Position numbers and translations under genes: made by a program
Shown here: piece by piece, positions 20,228 to 29,051 of the stretch
Position numbering within the stretch: position 1 is the stretch's first letter
Layout of the letters: each line of letters opens with the position of its first letter
The notes under the pieces: generated by a model
The model's database searches: none
What the model saw: only the letters and a program-made list of their open reading frames with translations
Told to the model about the DNA's origin: nothing
Origin: Neobacillus pocheonensis
GTDB taxonomy: Bacteria; Bacillota; Bacilli; Bacillales; Cytobacillaceae
Assembly (NCBI GenBank): GCA_023702235.1
Contig: JAMQCR010000001.1
Location: 3,534,001 to 3,598,000 of the forward strand
Direction: 5' to 3'
DNA: 64,000 nt

Positions 20228-20240
20228 GGTGCCTGGCACC
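20228..20240. repeat. GGTGCCTGGCACC palindrome (dispersed intergenic repeat)
   Basis: One of several copies of a GGTGNCNGNCACC-type palindrome found between genes in this window. It lies between the ALDH start and the M20 gene end. Confidence 0.6.
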
Positions 20241-20250
20241 TCCCAGTCTA

Positions 20251-21459
20251 CTAATCATTTAAAAATAACATAGCGGTCTGCGCATAAATTCGCGACGCTT
20301 CTACCAATTCCTCTAGATTAATATACTCATTGATTTGGTGCGGAATATGCCGATCCCCTGCCCCTGTCGTTACAATCGGAATCCCCGCAAGATGCAAAAA
20401 GGTCCCGTCCGTTGCCCCAGGAACACCGTTATAAATAGGCTTCTTCCCCACAACCGCTCGATAGGACTGAACACTTGCCTTCACGATCGGATCGTCCAAA
20501 TCAGTCACCGTCCACATGGCCGGCTTTCGATCACTTCCATCGACGCCTTAAAATCACGGTCCTTTGCAGCTAATTTTGCTAAAATATTTTCCATCTCAAT
20601 TCTCAGCTGACTATGGTTCTGCCCTGGGACTGTCCGAATATCAAGGGTAGTCATGCAATGATCAGGAATCACATTGATTTGCGGTTCGCCTTTTTCCGGA
20701 CCTAGAATAATCGTCGGGGTTATGCTTGGCCAACCTAAATATTGGTGCTCACCCACTCGCCTTTTTTCAGAGTCCTCGAGCCTCATTAGCTCACAAATGA
20801 TTTGCGCCATTCTTGTATTCGGATTTATCCCTGCAAGTGGCATCGCGCCATGAGCCATTTTCCCATGCGCCCGAAGGACCACTCTCATCGCTCCTTTTTG
20901 CGTGATGCAAATTTGGTTTTCCTCCGGCTCGCAAATAATCGCCCCATCTACCCCCTGTGCCCACCCGCGCTGAATGAAATGCTTAATCCCAATCATCATG
21001 CCTTCTTCATCGCATGGGATGCATAAAATAATTTTTCCATTCCATTTCAACTTGCTTTTTTTGATCGCATGGACAGCAGCAACCGCAGCTGAAAGATTGC
21101 CTTTTGTATCATTGGTGCCGCGACCGAACATCCTTCCGCCTTCGATTGTTGCACCGAATGGGTCATAACTCCAGGCATCCCTGTCCCCTTCTGTCACCAC
21201 ATCGGTATGACCCTCAAAAAGAATCGTCTTCCCCGGCTGCCCGAATCAAGGATTCCAATTACATTGGCCGTCCCGGGACCACTTCTTCAATGTACACCTC
21301 AAAATCCAAATTTTTCAGATATTCATAGACAAACTGTGCGGCCCTGCTTTCATTTCCCTCGGGATCATTTGGACGGTAAACACTTGGAATCCGAACTAAC
21401 GATTGTGTTAAGTTGATTACTTCCTTATCATCGACAAAATCACTGACATTACCAGCCAC
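20251..21459 (-). CDS. M20-family amidohydrolase/deacylase (ArgE/DapE type, about three apparent frameshifts)
   Basis: Di-zinc hydrolase of amide bonds. The N-terminal part (VINLTQSLVRIPSVYRP) shifts near 21240-21260 through NVIGILDSG and PGKTILFEGHTDVV, where the first zinc His lies. The central frame has GRGTNDTKGNLSAAV, CDEEGM (catalytic Glu) and the dimerisation lid. A last shift near 20520 joins VIESRP to WTVTDLDDPIV, ending with GATDGTFLHLAGIP and the terminal zinc His in DRHIPHQINEYI. All metal ligands are encoded, total about 400 codons. It probably belongs to one catabolic unit with ALDH and SDR. The substrate is unknown. Confidence 0.83.
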
Positions 21460-21653
21460 TTAAACCCCTCCGTTTTTGAAAAGCTCCCTTATTTGAAAAT
21501 ATACAAAAAACTATGTTTTTAATTCGCTGATAAAACTTTGGGATTCGCCGAAAAAATGGGATTATTCGCTGATAACTTGCAATACTCCACTGTTAAATGA
21601 CTCACAAAAAGAATGATGTCCGTTTAAAATTACAAAAACAGCTATCTAATTCT

Positions 21654-21714
21654 AAAAAATGAACCTGATTTGGTTTTTCCGAACTGCTTCGTTGTACCAA
21701 TCAGGTTCATTTTT
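21654..21714. terminator. Terminator of the ECF/P1-peptidase operon
   Basis: GAACCTGATT pairs with AATCAGGTTC with A and T runs on both flanks, just after the corrected stop of the P1-family peptidase. Confidence 0.8.
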
Positions 21715-22679
21715 CTACATTTTTTCCAAATCACGGTAAGCAGTAATTCCCGCAATACTTTCCGCGGATTCGACGGCATTAAGAATCGCCATAGCCATCA
21801 CCTTAGCGGCCAGTCCGCCAATGACGTCAACCGGAATCCTTTCTCCTCCTGTGGAAACAGCAAAAATCGTATCGCCGTCATACATCGTATGGGACGGATA
21901 AATGGTCCTCGCATACCCGTCCTAGCCATTTGCGCCACCTTGGTTGCTTCAGCTTTTGATAAATCAGCATTTACCGTAATCACCCCAATCGTGGTATTTG
22001 TCCCAGTTGGGATGGCCTGCCGGTAATTTTGTTCTAACAACTGCATGCTATCAAGGACCGTGCCAGTTTCTTTCACATATGGACCAGCGATTATTTTTCC
22101 AGTGAAAGGATCGCGAACATCCCCCGCCGGGTTCACGGCCACAATCGCACCAATCACCACTCCATTTTCCAGTCTTAGTGAAGCACTTCCAAGGCCGCCT
22201 TTCATACAATAAGCCAAGCCGGCTAGCTTGCCCACGGTTGCCCCGCAGCCTGCACCGGCATTGCCAGTAAAGAAATTTCCGCTCGTCGCTTCAGCAGCAG
22301 CTTCGTACCCCATTTTTTTATCAGGCCGAACTTTCGGGTCTCCGTGAACTAGATCAAACAACACGGCAGCGGGAACAATCGGCACCTTGGCTACTCCAAC
22401 ATCTAAGCCAATTTCCTGCTCCTCTAAAAATTGCATTACACCTGAAGCGGCGTCCAAGCCAAAGGCACTGCCGCCGCTTAAACAAATTCCATGGACTTTA
22501 TCGACAAGATTAATCGGATTCAAAAGATCTGTTTCTCGGGTTCCGGGAGCAGACCCGCGAACGTCTACTCCCGCAACACCACCATTTTCAAAAAGGATTG
22601 CCGTACAGCCTGTCAACGCGTTAATATCCTCTTTATTTCCTACCTTTACTCTAGGAACATCCGTTATTTGCCCATACAT
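21715..22679 (-). CDS. P1-family (DmpA/NylC-like, S58) peptidase or amidase (one apparent frameshift)
   Basis: Family members are N-terminal-nucleophile hydrolases that mature by self-cleavage and act on beta-aminopeptides or related amides. Recognisable parts are DVRGSAPGTRETDLL, GICLSGGSAFGLDAA, FFTGNAGAGCGATVGK and VVIGAIVAVNPAGDV. Near 21900 the frame shifts; the expected C terminus TIYPSHTMYDGDTIFAVSTG continues in another frame to a stop at 21715, total about 320 codons. Its start codon overlaps the stop of the ECF S-component, so hydrolysis and uptake are translationally coupled. The real substrate is unknown; an amide-containing small molecule is inferred. Confidence 0.82.
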
Positions 22680-23230
22680 TATAAATCCTCTGAGATCTTC
22701 GACTTCTTATTCTTGCCGATCTGTTTCCAACCTAACACAACGGCCAAAGTAATGATGGTACCAACAATCGCTTCCGGAATGCCATTGGTTAACCCAACCG
22801 TCAAGGCAACACCCGCAGTTAAATAGTGTCTTAAGACTGCCATCGTTAAAACAAGAATCGTATTGGTCAATGTACCCAAAAAGGCCGAAACGCCAATTGC
22901 CAGATATTCATTTGTCCGTCGAAGTCCAACATACACAAGCCATGCAACAATTCCGATAAAAAGACGAGGGAAGATGGCCACTAATGGATCTTTAAATAAA
23001 GGAACCGTCGCATTCAAGAAAGACGAGATTCCAAAAATCGCTCCGACGATTAAACCGACAACCGGGCCTTGCATAATCCCGCCAATGATCGCAGGAATAT
23101 GCATGATCGTCGCATTCCCGGCAGCGGTTGGAACCGGAATATATCCTAAACGAGTCACACCTAGAAGAATCGCTACGGCACCCAATACACCCGCGATGAC
23201 AATATCACGAACCGTTAATGACTTTTTCAT
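22679..23230 (-). CDS. ECF transporter substrate-binding (S) component, unassigned specificity
   Basis: The 183-residue membrane protein has about six helices. The N-terminal RDIVIAGVLGAVAILLG, the loop PTAAGNATIMHIPAIIGGI and the NATVPLFKDPLVAIFPRL segment fit an ECF S-component fold, with the Ala-rich helix I that contacts EcfT. It follows ecfA1-ecfA2-ecfT directly, so this is a complete, possibly dedicated, ECF system. The specificity cannot be read from sequence. Overlap with the P1-family peptidase gene links it to an amide-type substrate. Confidence 0.85.
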   Translation of the reverse strand: MKKSLTVRDIVIAGVLGAVAILLGVTRLGYIPVPTAAGNATIMHIPAIIGGIMQGPVVGLIVGAIFGISSFLNATVPLFKDPLVAIFPRLFIGIVAWLVYVGLRRTNEYLAIGVSAFLGTLTNTILVLTMAVLRHYLTAGVALTVGLTNGIPEAIVGTIITLAVVLGWKQIGKNKKSKISEDL

Positions 23231-23269
23231 TCCTTTTCTCCCCTTTTGATTTTATTTAAAAAGCTTAGA

Positions 23270-24111
23270 TTAATAAGGAAACGGATAAAAAAATAATAGA
23301 ATAGAAAGTAAAAGTCCAATCAATAAAGCGAAATAATCTTTTGGTAGTGCTTTGTAAATTGAAAATGTGCTCCGGTCACTTCCTGGTGTGTAGCAGCGGG
23401 ACTCCATTGCCAAAATCAGGTCCTCTGCCCTTGATAAAGCGATATTAAACAAAGGAATGATGATTGGAAACATGTCCTTTGTTCTTTGGATGATTCTCCA
23501 CCAACTTCCCGAGCCAAAGTCCGCTCCTCTGGAGGCTTGTGCCTTCATCATTTTTTCCATCTCCATCGCAAAGGTTGGAACAAAGCGAATCGCAATCGTG
23601 ATAATCAGCGAAATTTCGTGAACGGGAAAATTGATTTTTTTTAAAGGGCTTAACAGACTTTGAATGGCATGTGTTAATTCTGTTGTCGAAGTTGATAAGG
23701 TCAGAACGCTGCTTAAAAAGATAATTTCAACAAAACGCACGGCCGAAACCACCACTAGGCGAATGCTCTCGCTTGTAATCAGGATAAATCCATAATGGAA
23801 GAAAACAGTGCCGTTTGAAAAAAGTGGCCCTGAAATAAAAGCTGCAACACAGCCAAAATGATAATAAACGGAATTGCCGGCTTTACGCCTGATAACCCGT
23901 AGCTAATCGGTATTTTAGAAGCCCAGAACAAATAAATAGATAGGAAAAGACCAATGATATTTCCAAGATAAGTCGTATTAAAAGCAATCGCTAACACCAA
24001 AATGACAAAACTTAATAGTTTAATTCTCGGATCCAAACGATGGATAAATGAACCCGTCGGGACATACTGACCTATTGTTATACTACGGGTTAGTTCAAAT
24101 TCACTAGACAT
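23270..24111 (-). CDS. ecfT: ECF transporter transmembrane protein EcfT (one apparent frameshift)
   Basis: EcfT couples the two ATPases to the S-component. Start MSSEFELTRSITIGQYVPTG has GGAGGGG upstream and overlaps the end of ecfA2. The first half has SFIHRLDPRIKLL, a family hallmark. The frame changes near 23790; it continues FILITSESIRLVVVSAVRF, then ASRGADFGSGSW, whose Ala-Arg-Gly coupling motif contacts the ATPases, and ALSRAEDLILAMESRCY with the second coupling motif. About 280 codons, normal. An indel artefact is favoured. Confidence 0.9.
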
Positions 24112-24991
24112 CGTTCCCCTCCTCACTACCGGCCAAAACCTTGATGATTTCGTTCGCTGCTTCAGAAATCGTAAAGGCTGCAGTATTTACACTGTATCCA
24201 AGGTCAGTAAGTCGATATAGGATCTGTACCGTTTCAGGGGTTCCGATTTGGTAACGTTGCAGTTTTTCTACGTCGGAAAAGATTTCTTCTGATGTACCTG
24301 TTACCACATCTGTTCCGTCTGCCAGGACATAAATTCGATCGGCTAAATAAGCAACCTCTTCCATATTGTGTGAAACGAAAACTACCGTTAGTCCCTCTTG
24401 CCTATTTAAAAATTTAATTTTATCGAGCAATTCATTTCGGGACCTTGGGTCGAGTCCCGCTGTTGGTTCATCGAGCACTAAAATCTTCGGCTTCAAAGCA
24501 AGTATGCCTGCTAAAGCCACTTTACGCTTTTGCCCGCCGCTTAAGGCGAACGTTTGTCTATCCTTCATTTCTTCAAAATCCAAACCGACAACATCCATCG
24601 CCCATTTGACGCGCTCCCTCACCTCCTTTAATGGCAAGCCTAATTTAAACGGTCCATAAGCAATATCGTCGCCAATTAATTTTTCAAAAATTTGGTCCTC
24701 AGGGTTTTGAAAAACAAGTCCGACTTTCCGCCGCAGTGATTTCAAATCGAGCCTTTTTTTCAATAAGTCTTCTCCATCGATAATCACCTTTCCTGATTCC
24801 GGTCTCATCAGGCCATTGAAATGCTGAATCAAAGTCGATTTTCCCGAACCGGTGTGCCCGATAATCGCGATACATTCCCCTTCTTCGACATACATATTCG
24901 TCCCTTTTAAAGCGGCATGCTCCATTGGAGTTCCTTTCATATAAGTGTGAGATAAGTTATCTACTTCGATGATAAGGTTTTTGTTCGGCAT
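24104..24991 (-). CDS. ecfA2: ECF transporter ATP-binding protein EcfA2
   Basis: The ATPase of the ECF module has 295 residues. Walker A GHTGSGKST, Q-loop VFQNPEDQIFEKLIGDDI, signature LSGGQKRKVALAG, Walker B ILVLDEPTAGLD and switch VSHNMEEV are complete. The C-terminal extension after about residue 220 is typical of EcfA proteins. It is directly next to ecfA1 (shared base) and overlaps ecfT, so the four genes are translated as one unit. Confidence 0.95.
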   Translation of the reverse strand: MPNKNLIIEVDNLSHTYMKGTPMEHAALKGTNMYVEEGECIAIIGHTGSGKSTLIQHFNGLMRPESGKVIIDGEDLLKKRLDLKSLRRKVGLVFQNPEDQIFEKLIGDDIAYGPFKLGLPLKEVRERVKWAMDVVGLDFEEMKDRQTFALSGGQKRKVALAGILALKPKILVLDEPTAGLDPRSRNELLDKIKFLNRQEGLTVVFVSHNMEEVAYLADRIYVLADGTDVVTGTSEEIFSDVEKLQRYQIGTPETVQILYRLTDLGYSVNTAAFTISEAANEIIKVLAGSEEGNDV

Positions 24992-25854
24992 TATCTCACC
25001 TCCTTTAGCTTCGCCTTTTTAAATCTTTTTATTTCCTTAATGAGCTCGTCTTCCTGGATAAGATTTTTTGAAAAACTTTCGGACAATTGGTTGTGGATGA
25101 TTTCGGCCATTTGGCTTACAGCTGGAACATCTAATTGCAGCTCCTCTAACTTTTGCTTATGCTTGAAGATTTCACGGGGAGAGTCATCCATCACGATTTG
25201 CCCATCCTCGATAACGATGATGCGGTTCGCTTCTGCTGCTTCCGACATGCGGTGAGTGACCGTTACGATTGTCATGCCCATATCGTTCATTTTTCTCATC
25301 ACTTGAAGCACTTCTTTGCGACCGAAGCTATCGAGCATACTTGTTGCCTCATCAAATACGATGGCATCTGGCTGCATTGCTATGACCCCGGCAATCGCAA
25401 TCCTTTGCTTTTGTCCACCTGACAAGTGATGCGGTGGTCTGTTTCGAAACTCAGACATCTTCACAACATCCAACGCTTCATCGACCCGTTTCTTCATTTC
25501 CTCCCTTGGCACTCCGATATTTTCTAGCCCAAATGCCACATCCTCTTCTACAATAGTGGCGACAATTTGGTTATCTGGATGCTGAAAAACCATCCCAACG
25601 GCTTTACGAATCTCTCGCTTATTGCTTGTTTCTTTCGTATTCAAGCCATGCACCCACACATCGCCTGACCCCGGGGTTAAAATCCCGTTAAAATGCTTGG
25701 AAAGTGTGGATTTTCCCGAACCATTGTGGCCGATAATCGCAACATATTCACCTGGGAAGATAGAAAAGGAAACATCTTTCAGAACCGAAACAGAAGTTTT
25801 TTCATTAATTTTATAGGAAAAGGATATATTTTCTAAGCGAATTATCGGATCCAT
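24991..25854 (-). CDS. ecfA1: ECF transporter ATP-binding protein EcfA1
   Basis: First gene of the ECF operon, 287 residues. Walker A GHNGSGKST, Q-loop VFQHPDNQIVATIVEEDV, signature LSGGQKQRIAIAG and switch VTHRMSEA are complete. In Walker B, AIVFDEATSMLD, the Glu is present while the Pro of the usual DEP is Ala, as is common in EcfA1 proteins. A GGTGGGAGGGAG tract supplies the ribosome binding site. A promoter and a short leader with hairpin potential precede it. Confidence 0.95.
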   Translation of the reverse strand: MDPIIRLENISFSYKINEKTSVSVLKDVSFSIFPGEYVAIIGHNGSGKSTLSKHFNGILTPGSGDVWVHGLNTKETSNKREIRKAVGMVFQHPDNQIVATIVEEDVAFGLENIGVPREEMKKRVDEALDVVKMSEFRNRPPHHLSGGQKQRIAIAGVIAMQPDAIVFDEATSMLDSFGRKEVLQVMRKMNDMGMTIVTVTHRMSEAAEANRIIVIEDGQIVMDDSPREIFKHKQKLEELQLDVPAVSQMAEIIHNQLSESFSKNLIQEDELIKEIKRFKKAKLKEVR

Positions 25855-25918
25855 TTATCTCCCTCCCACCTCTTTTATAATATTCAGAATACTAATTATG
25901 CATGTCTAAGATTTTAAC

Positions 25919-25953
25919 AAGTAATCCCCACCTTGGAAAGTCTACCCTTACTT
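25919..25953 (-). other. Possible leader hairpin of the ECF operon
   Basis: On the minus strand the transcribed leader contains AAGTAA and TTACTT flanking GC-richer sequence, within about 35 bases after the promoter. It could be a small structured leader. It matches no riboswitch class that I can recognise. Confidence 0.25.
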
Positions 25954-25954
25954 A

Positions 25955-25983
25955 ATTATACCAATTTCCCTCACAAAGAAAAA
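25955..25983 (-). promoter_or_regulatory. Promoter of the ECF operon
   Basis: A perfect TATAAT (minus strand, 25955-25960) lies 17 bases from a weak TTTTTC -35 (25978-25983), about 100 bases upstream of ecfA1. This implies a 5' leader of roughly 90 bases. Confidence 0.5.
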
Positions 25984-26024
25984 TGCGAGAACAAATAAAA
26001 ACAGCGGGGGCCGACCCTCGCTGC

Positions 26025-26532
26025 CTATAATTTTAAATATTTTTTAAAATAGTACTTTCTAGTTGGCTTCCTTTGGAATTTCCCTGCAAAGCCTTGGAAA
26101 CCGTACATTAGTACAGATTTTGTCAAAAAGATCAGTAACATTTGGTAATGCTTTAATCTGACAAGAGAAACGATTCCCATCTTTTTTAACAAAAACATCC
26201 CAGGATATACAAACATAATGTCCACTATAAAATTCACGAAAAGATAACGTAAAAATTTCCCCCATGTAAATTTTAATATCCATAGAGAGCCCACAAAAAA
26301 AGGACCTACAATAAACGGGATTTTGGCCATTTGCATTTGGGATGAGTTTTTCGTAAAACCTCCACCAAACCCTTTTTTTCGCAATCATACTCTCTACTGC
26401 AACCCAGACACAAATGAACAGCGCTCCCGGTAAAAAGCGGCGAATCGTTTGTTTTTTTATGAAAGGCACTGACATCCAAGGTAATATCATCAATCCGAGC
26501 AGAAACATTTTATTATTTTTCAACATAGACAT
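26025..26532 (-). CDS. Hypothetical small membrane protein (one apparent frameshift)
   Basis: About 168 codons. The N-terminal frame (MFLLGLMILPWMSVPFI, LPGALFICVWVAVESMIAKK, VWWRFYEKLIP) and the second frame (IPFIVGPFFVGSLWILKFTW, FVYPGMFLLKKMG) join near 26315 into one protein with four or five membrane segments and a basic C terminus. I do not recognise the family. The joined reading is preferred because both halves have continuous hydropathy and no alternative start with a ribosome binding site exists for the second half. Confidence 0.6.
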
Positions 26533-26605
26533 TCCTTTTTATCTTTTAGAATGCCCGAATTGGAAAAATTTTATCAATAAATTTCGGAATAATTTCCTGA
26601 ACGCT

Positions 26606-26636
26606 AAAAAAACTCCCCCATTATACTGAGGAGTTT
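26606..26636 (-). terminator. Terminator after the 382-residue membrane protein gene
   Basis: AAACTCC pairs with GGAGTTT and A/T runs flank it, overlapping the stop of the gene at 26621. Confidence 0.6.
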
Positions 26637-27769
26637 ACACTTGTTGGATTTACTTGGTGCTTATTTGCTTGATTTCGATAAATTTGGATGATATGACTTG
26701 AGCAAAGAAAAAATTCAATCAGCACAAGAAGGAGAATGGTCCATATACCTGACATGATGATCATTTTACGAATGCGTGCAAAATAGAGAAAATTCGGATT
26801 ACTCAAATAGGTGAACGTATAAAACATTCCAAAGGTAAAAACTCTGCTCCACTGACTGACATCATAAATCAAAATCCCCTTTTTCAATCCATAGCTTTTA
26901 AGCCGCTTAACGAGTCGATAAATTTCAATTAATTCAACGGTTAAGAAAACAATGGCAGCACAAATCCAAATAACCATTACGCCATGTTTGCTTGCTGCAT
27001 GTGAAACCAGGCTGGCGAGTCCTGTAATCGACAAAGCCCCATGCAGAATGCAATTGGTATTATTCCACTCTGTTTCTATTAATCTTGAATCAGCATTGGT
27101 ACAGTAGCGTCTTATGATCAAAAAGGTGCTTAAAATGTAGAAACTAACGCCTAAAGAGATAAATAAAATATCCATTTTGATAGGTATATGTTTAAAAACA
27201 GTACTAATTAATAGGACAATCGATTGTGTACTAACAGTTGTTAACAGCAGAATGCCATGAACATTTTTTGTTAGCTTTCCCCTATAAATATCGTAGAAAG
27301 CTTTCACACATAAGGCAATGTAAATTAGCCATAAACCTAAATTAAAATAGGAAATTAACTTGGCGATTAAAACAAATTCATAAAACTGTTTATAAATTAA
27401 TATCCCACAAATCGATGTTCCCGCCACCCACGTTCCCATCCCAAATCGTTTGATGGGGCGGTAGTAATGGATTTCTCTAAACCTCTTATTGAAAAATGCC
27501 ATTAAAAAAGAAAAAGAAAATGAACACCACAGTGCTAAATCAAGAATCGTCAGGATCTTCCCGAAAACTCCATGAAAAAAGTGAGGACCAAAAAAGTTTA
27601 ACAAGACACCCTGCGTTATAATTCCTAATGCCATCACAACCGCCATTGTAGATGTATGAATATATATTTTATTTAAGAAAAGAAAACCGACCATACAAAC
27701 ACTAAAAACGATAAATAGAGAAAAATATAACACTTTGACCACCCTATAAATATTTATTACTTCGTTCAT
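26621..27769 (-). CDS. Polytopic membrane protein, TDT (tellurite/dicarboxylate) family-like
   Basis: The 382-residue protein has about ten membrane segments. The segment RFGMGTWVAGTS and the general spacing of helices recall the TDT/SLAC1-like channel fold, but similarity is weak by eye and I would not assign a substrate. The C terminus is hydrophilic. The start (MNEVINIYRVVKVLYF) lacks a strong ribosome binding site. It is followed by a hairpin and is apparently monocistronic. Confidence 0.5.
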   Translation of the reverse strand: MNEVINIYRVVKVLYFSLFIVFSVCMVGFLFLNKIYIHTSTMAVVMALGIITQGVLLNFFGPHFFHGVFGKILTILDLALWCSFSFSFLMAFFNKRFREIHYYRPIKRFGMGTWVAGTSICGILIYKQFYEFVLIAKLISYFNLGLWLIYIALCVKAFYDIYRGKLTKNVHGILLLTTVSTQSIVLLISTVFKHIPIKMDILFISLGVSFYILSTFLIIRRYCTNADSRLIETEWNNTNCILHGALSITGLASLVSHAASKHGVMVIWICAAIVFLTVELIEIYRLVKRLKSYGLKKGILIYDVSQWSRVFTFGMFYTFTYLSNPNFLYFARIRKMIIMSGIWTILLLVLIEFFLCSSHIIQIYRNQANKHQVNPTSVNSSV

Positions 27770-27835
27770 ATAATTGTAACATTTATCACAGTCAAAAAGA
27801 TTAATTTTTCGCTAAGGAAAAAATTGTATAACTTA

Positions 27836-27886
27836 GTAACGCATTAACGCGCCGGGAAACTGACCCCCAGCGCGTTAATGCGTTAC
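27836..27886. repeat. Perfect 17-bp inverted repeat with GC-rich loop
   Basis: GTAACGCATTAACGCGC at 27836-27852 is repeated in exact inverse at 27870-27886, separated by 17 bases. No T run follows on either strand, so it is not a standard terminator. It lies just past the 3' end of a decayed LuxR-type gene. Confidence 0.8.
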
Positions 27887-27889
27887 TGT

Positions 27890-28120
27890 ATTTCAAGAAG
27901 TGATGCCTTTTTCCTGGCTAGACTAATGGCTTCGGTTCTATTTTTGACGCCGATTTTACTGTACAGGGCTGAAACATAATTTTTAACACATTGAGTGAAC
28001 CGCTTGTAAGCCCGTAGCTGCTTCCTAAGAAACCTTCATATCTTTTTGCAATCCTAACACAATGGCGAGACTTTCCCGTACCAACGCTTGATCTTCAGCA
28101 ATCCCAATTTCAATCATGTT
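27890..28120 (-). pseudogene. NarL/LuxR-type response regulator with internal deletion
   Basis: The minus strand starts MIEIGIAEDQALVRESLAIV, the first receiver-domain strand and acidic pocket, then stops after about 30 codons. After a gap, the C-terminal half of a LuxR helix-turn-helix appears in another frame: VKNYVSALYSKIGVKNRTEA, then a basic tail ending at a stop. The phosphorylated Asp region and most of the DNA-binding domain are missing. The start overlaps the stop of the upstream kinase (ATGA), so this was a normal kinase-regulator pair before decay. Confidence 0.75.
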
Positions 28121-28478
28121 AGCATCCCCTGGCTCCTTGTTACCGTATGATAAGGAATAATGAGCTTAATAGAGGTTCCGCGGTAAGGGACACTTTTAAT
28201 GTTAAATCTGCCTCCAACATCACTTGTCATTTCTTTAAGTGAGCGAAATCCCATTCCCGTACCTGAATTTTTTCCAGTAGATATGCCAATACCATTATCC
28301 CGAATCATCAATTGAACTTCTTTTTCCTGTTCACGTATATGTACAGAAACCTTTGTTGCTTTTCCGTGTCTTATGGCATTGGATAATGATTCAATAATTG
28401 TCCTTGCCAGCAGCTCACTTATTTCTACAGGATGGTCAAAAAGCTCCCATTCTAACTTTGAATACTCTAATCCAGCGC
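28114..28478 (-). pseudogene. NarX-type sensor kinase remnant (ATPase domain only)
   Basis: The minus strand encodes LEYSKLEWELFDHPVEISEL, then TIIESLSNAIRHGKATKV (N box) and MIRDNGIGISTGKN with GTGMGFRSLKEM (G boxes), a complete HATPase domain of the LuxR-partner kinase class, to a stop at 28114. Everything N-terminal to this is missing: at about 28478 the sequence changes abruptly to an unrelated plus-strand CPBP-like gene. No start codon is available. This is a truncated, probably dead, kinase. Confidence 0.75.
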
Positions 28479-28479
28479 A

Positions 28480-28862
28480 ATGCTTGGATAAATTTTAGGA
28501 AATTTCCGCCATTGTATATTGGTATTTTGATGATTCTCCTGTTTGTGTTTAAAGTGCCTGCCGGAATTCCTTCTGTTTCCATCGGTGGGGCTATTGGTTT
28601 AATTGTAAATGCCTGTATGATTGAGCTCTTTTATCGGAATGTTTTCCAGGTAAAGCTTCGGCATCAGGGCTTGTCGGTTTGGGCTTCTGTATTTGTGCAA
28701 AGTATTTGCTTTGGTTTGCACTTTTACCTGTCAGACCATTCTTTCATTATTTCAGCAGGTGCGATGATAGTTGGCATCGCAAATGGTCTGATTGTTTATA
28801 AAACGCGAAGTATCTACCCTAATTTTCTAATCACTATTATATATGTATATATATTTTTATAA
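28480..28862 (+). pseudogene. CPBP-family (CAAX protease-like) membrane protein fragment
   Basis: The coding block from about 28480 has hydrophobic helices (PPLYIGILMILLFVFKVPAG), the CPBP-like motif MIELFYRNVFQ and the second-site FGLHFYLSDH, then SAGAMIVGIANGLIVYKTRS. The usual EExxxR is reduced to ELFYR. The open frame extends 5' to 28398, but that part is antisense to the kinase ATPase domain and is not homologous. The 5' end was lost at the breakpoint. A strong terminator follows, showing this was the end of a real gene. Confidence 0.6.
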
Positions 28863-28888
28863 ACAATCAATTTGTAATGTTTAAATGC

Positions 28889-28921
28889 GAAGGGAGACCG
28901 TTTTTACGGCTTCCCTTTTTT
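28889..28921 (+). terminator. Terminator after CPBP remnant
   Basis: The hairpin GAAGGGAGACCG/CGGCTTCCC is followed by six T residues. Confidence 0.85.
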
Positions 28922-29003
28922 ATGCTTGTGTAAAAACCCAGCTGTTCAATGTTTTTATTAAAATGTTAGACTTTTGTAATATTTTGTTTCTATTCAGGTA
29001 AGA

Positions 29004-29039
29004 TTTGTCTTTTATGATTAAACCAATCCAAAAGACAAA
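29004..29039 (+). promoter_or_regulatory. Leader hairpin abutting the ribosome binding site of the Met-rich lipoprotein gene
   Basis: TTTGTCTTTT (29004-29013) and AAAAGACAAA (29030-29039) form a perfect 10-bp inverted repeat with a 16-base loop. The 3' arm ends at the GGAGAG ribosome binding site. It could be an mRNA structure that limits translation or a DNA operator for the adjacent response regulator. Confidence 0.5.
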
Positions 29040-29051
29040 GGAGAGAAGCAA

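Noticed and set aside
23270..24126. Programmed frameshifting in ecfT and other split genes
   Set aside because: No conserved slippery site with stem-loop occurs at the breaks and the breaks are spread over unrelated genes; random indels explain them better.
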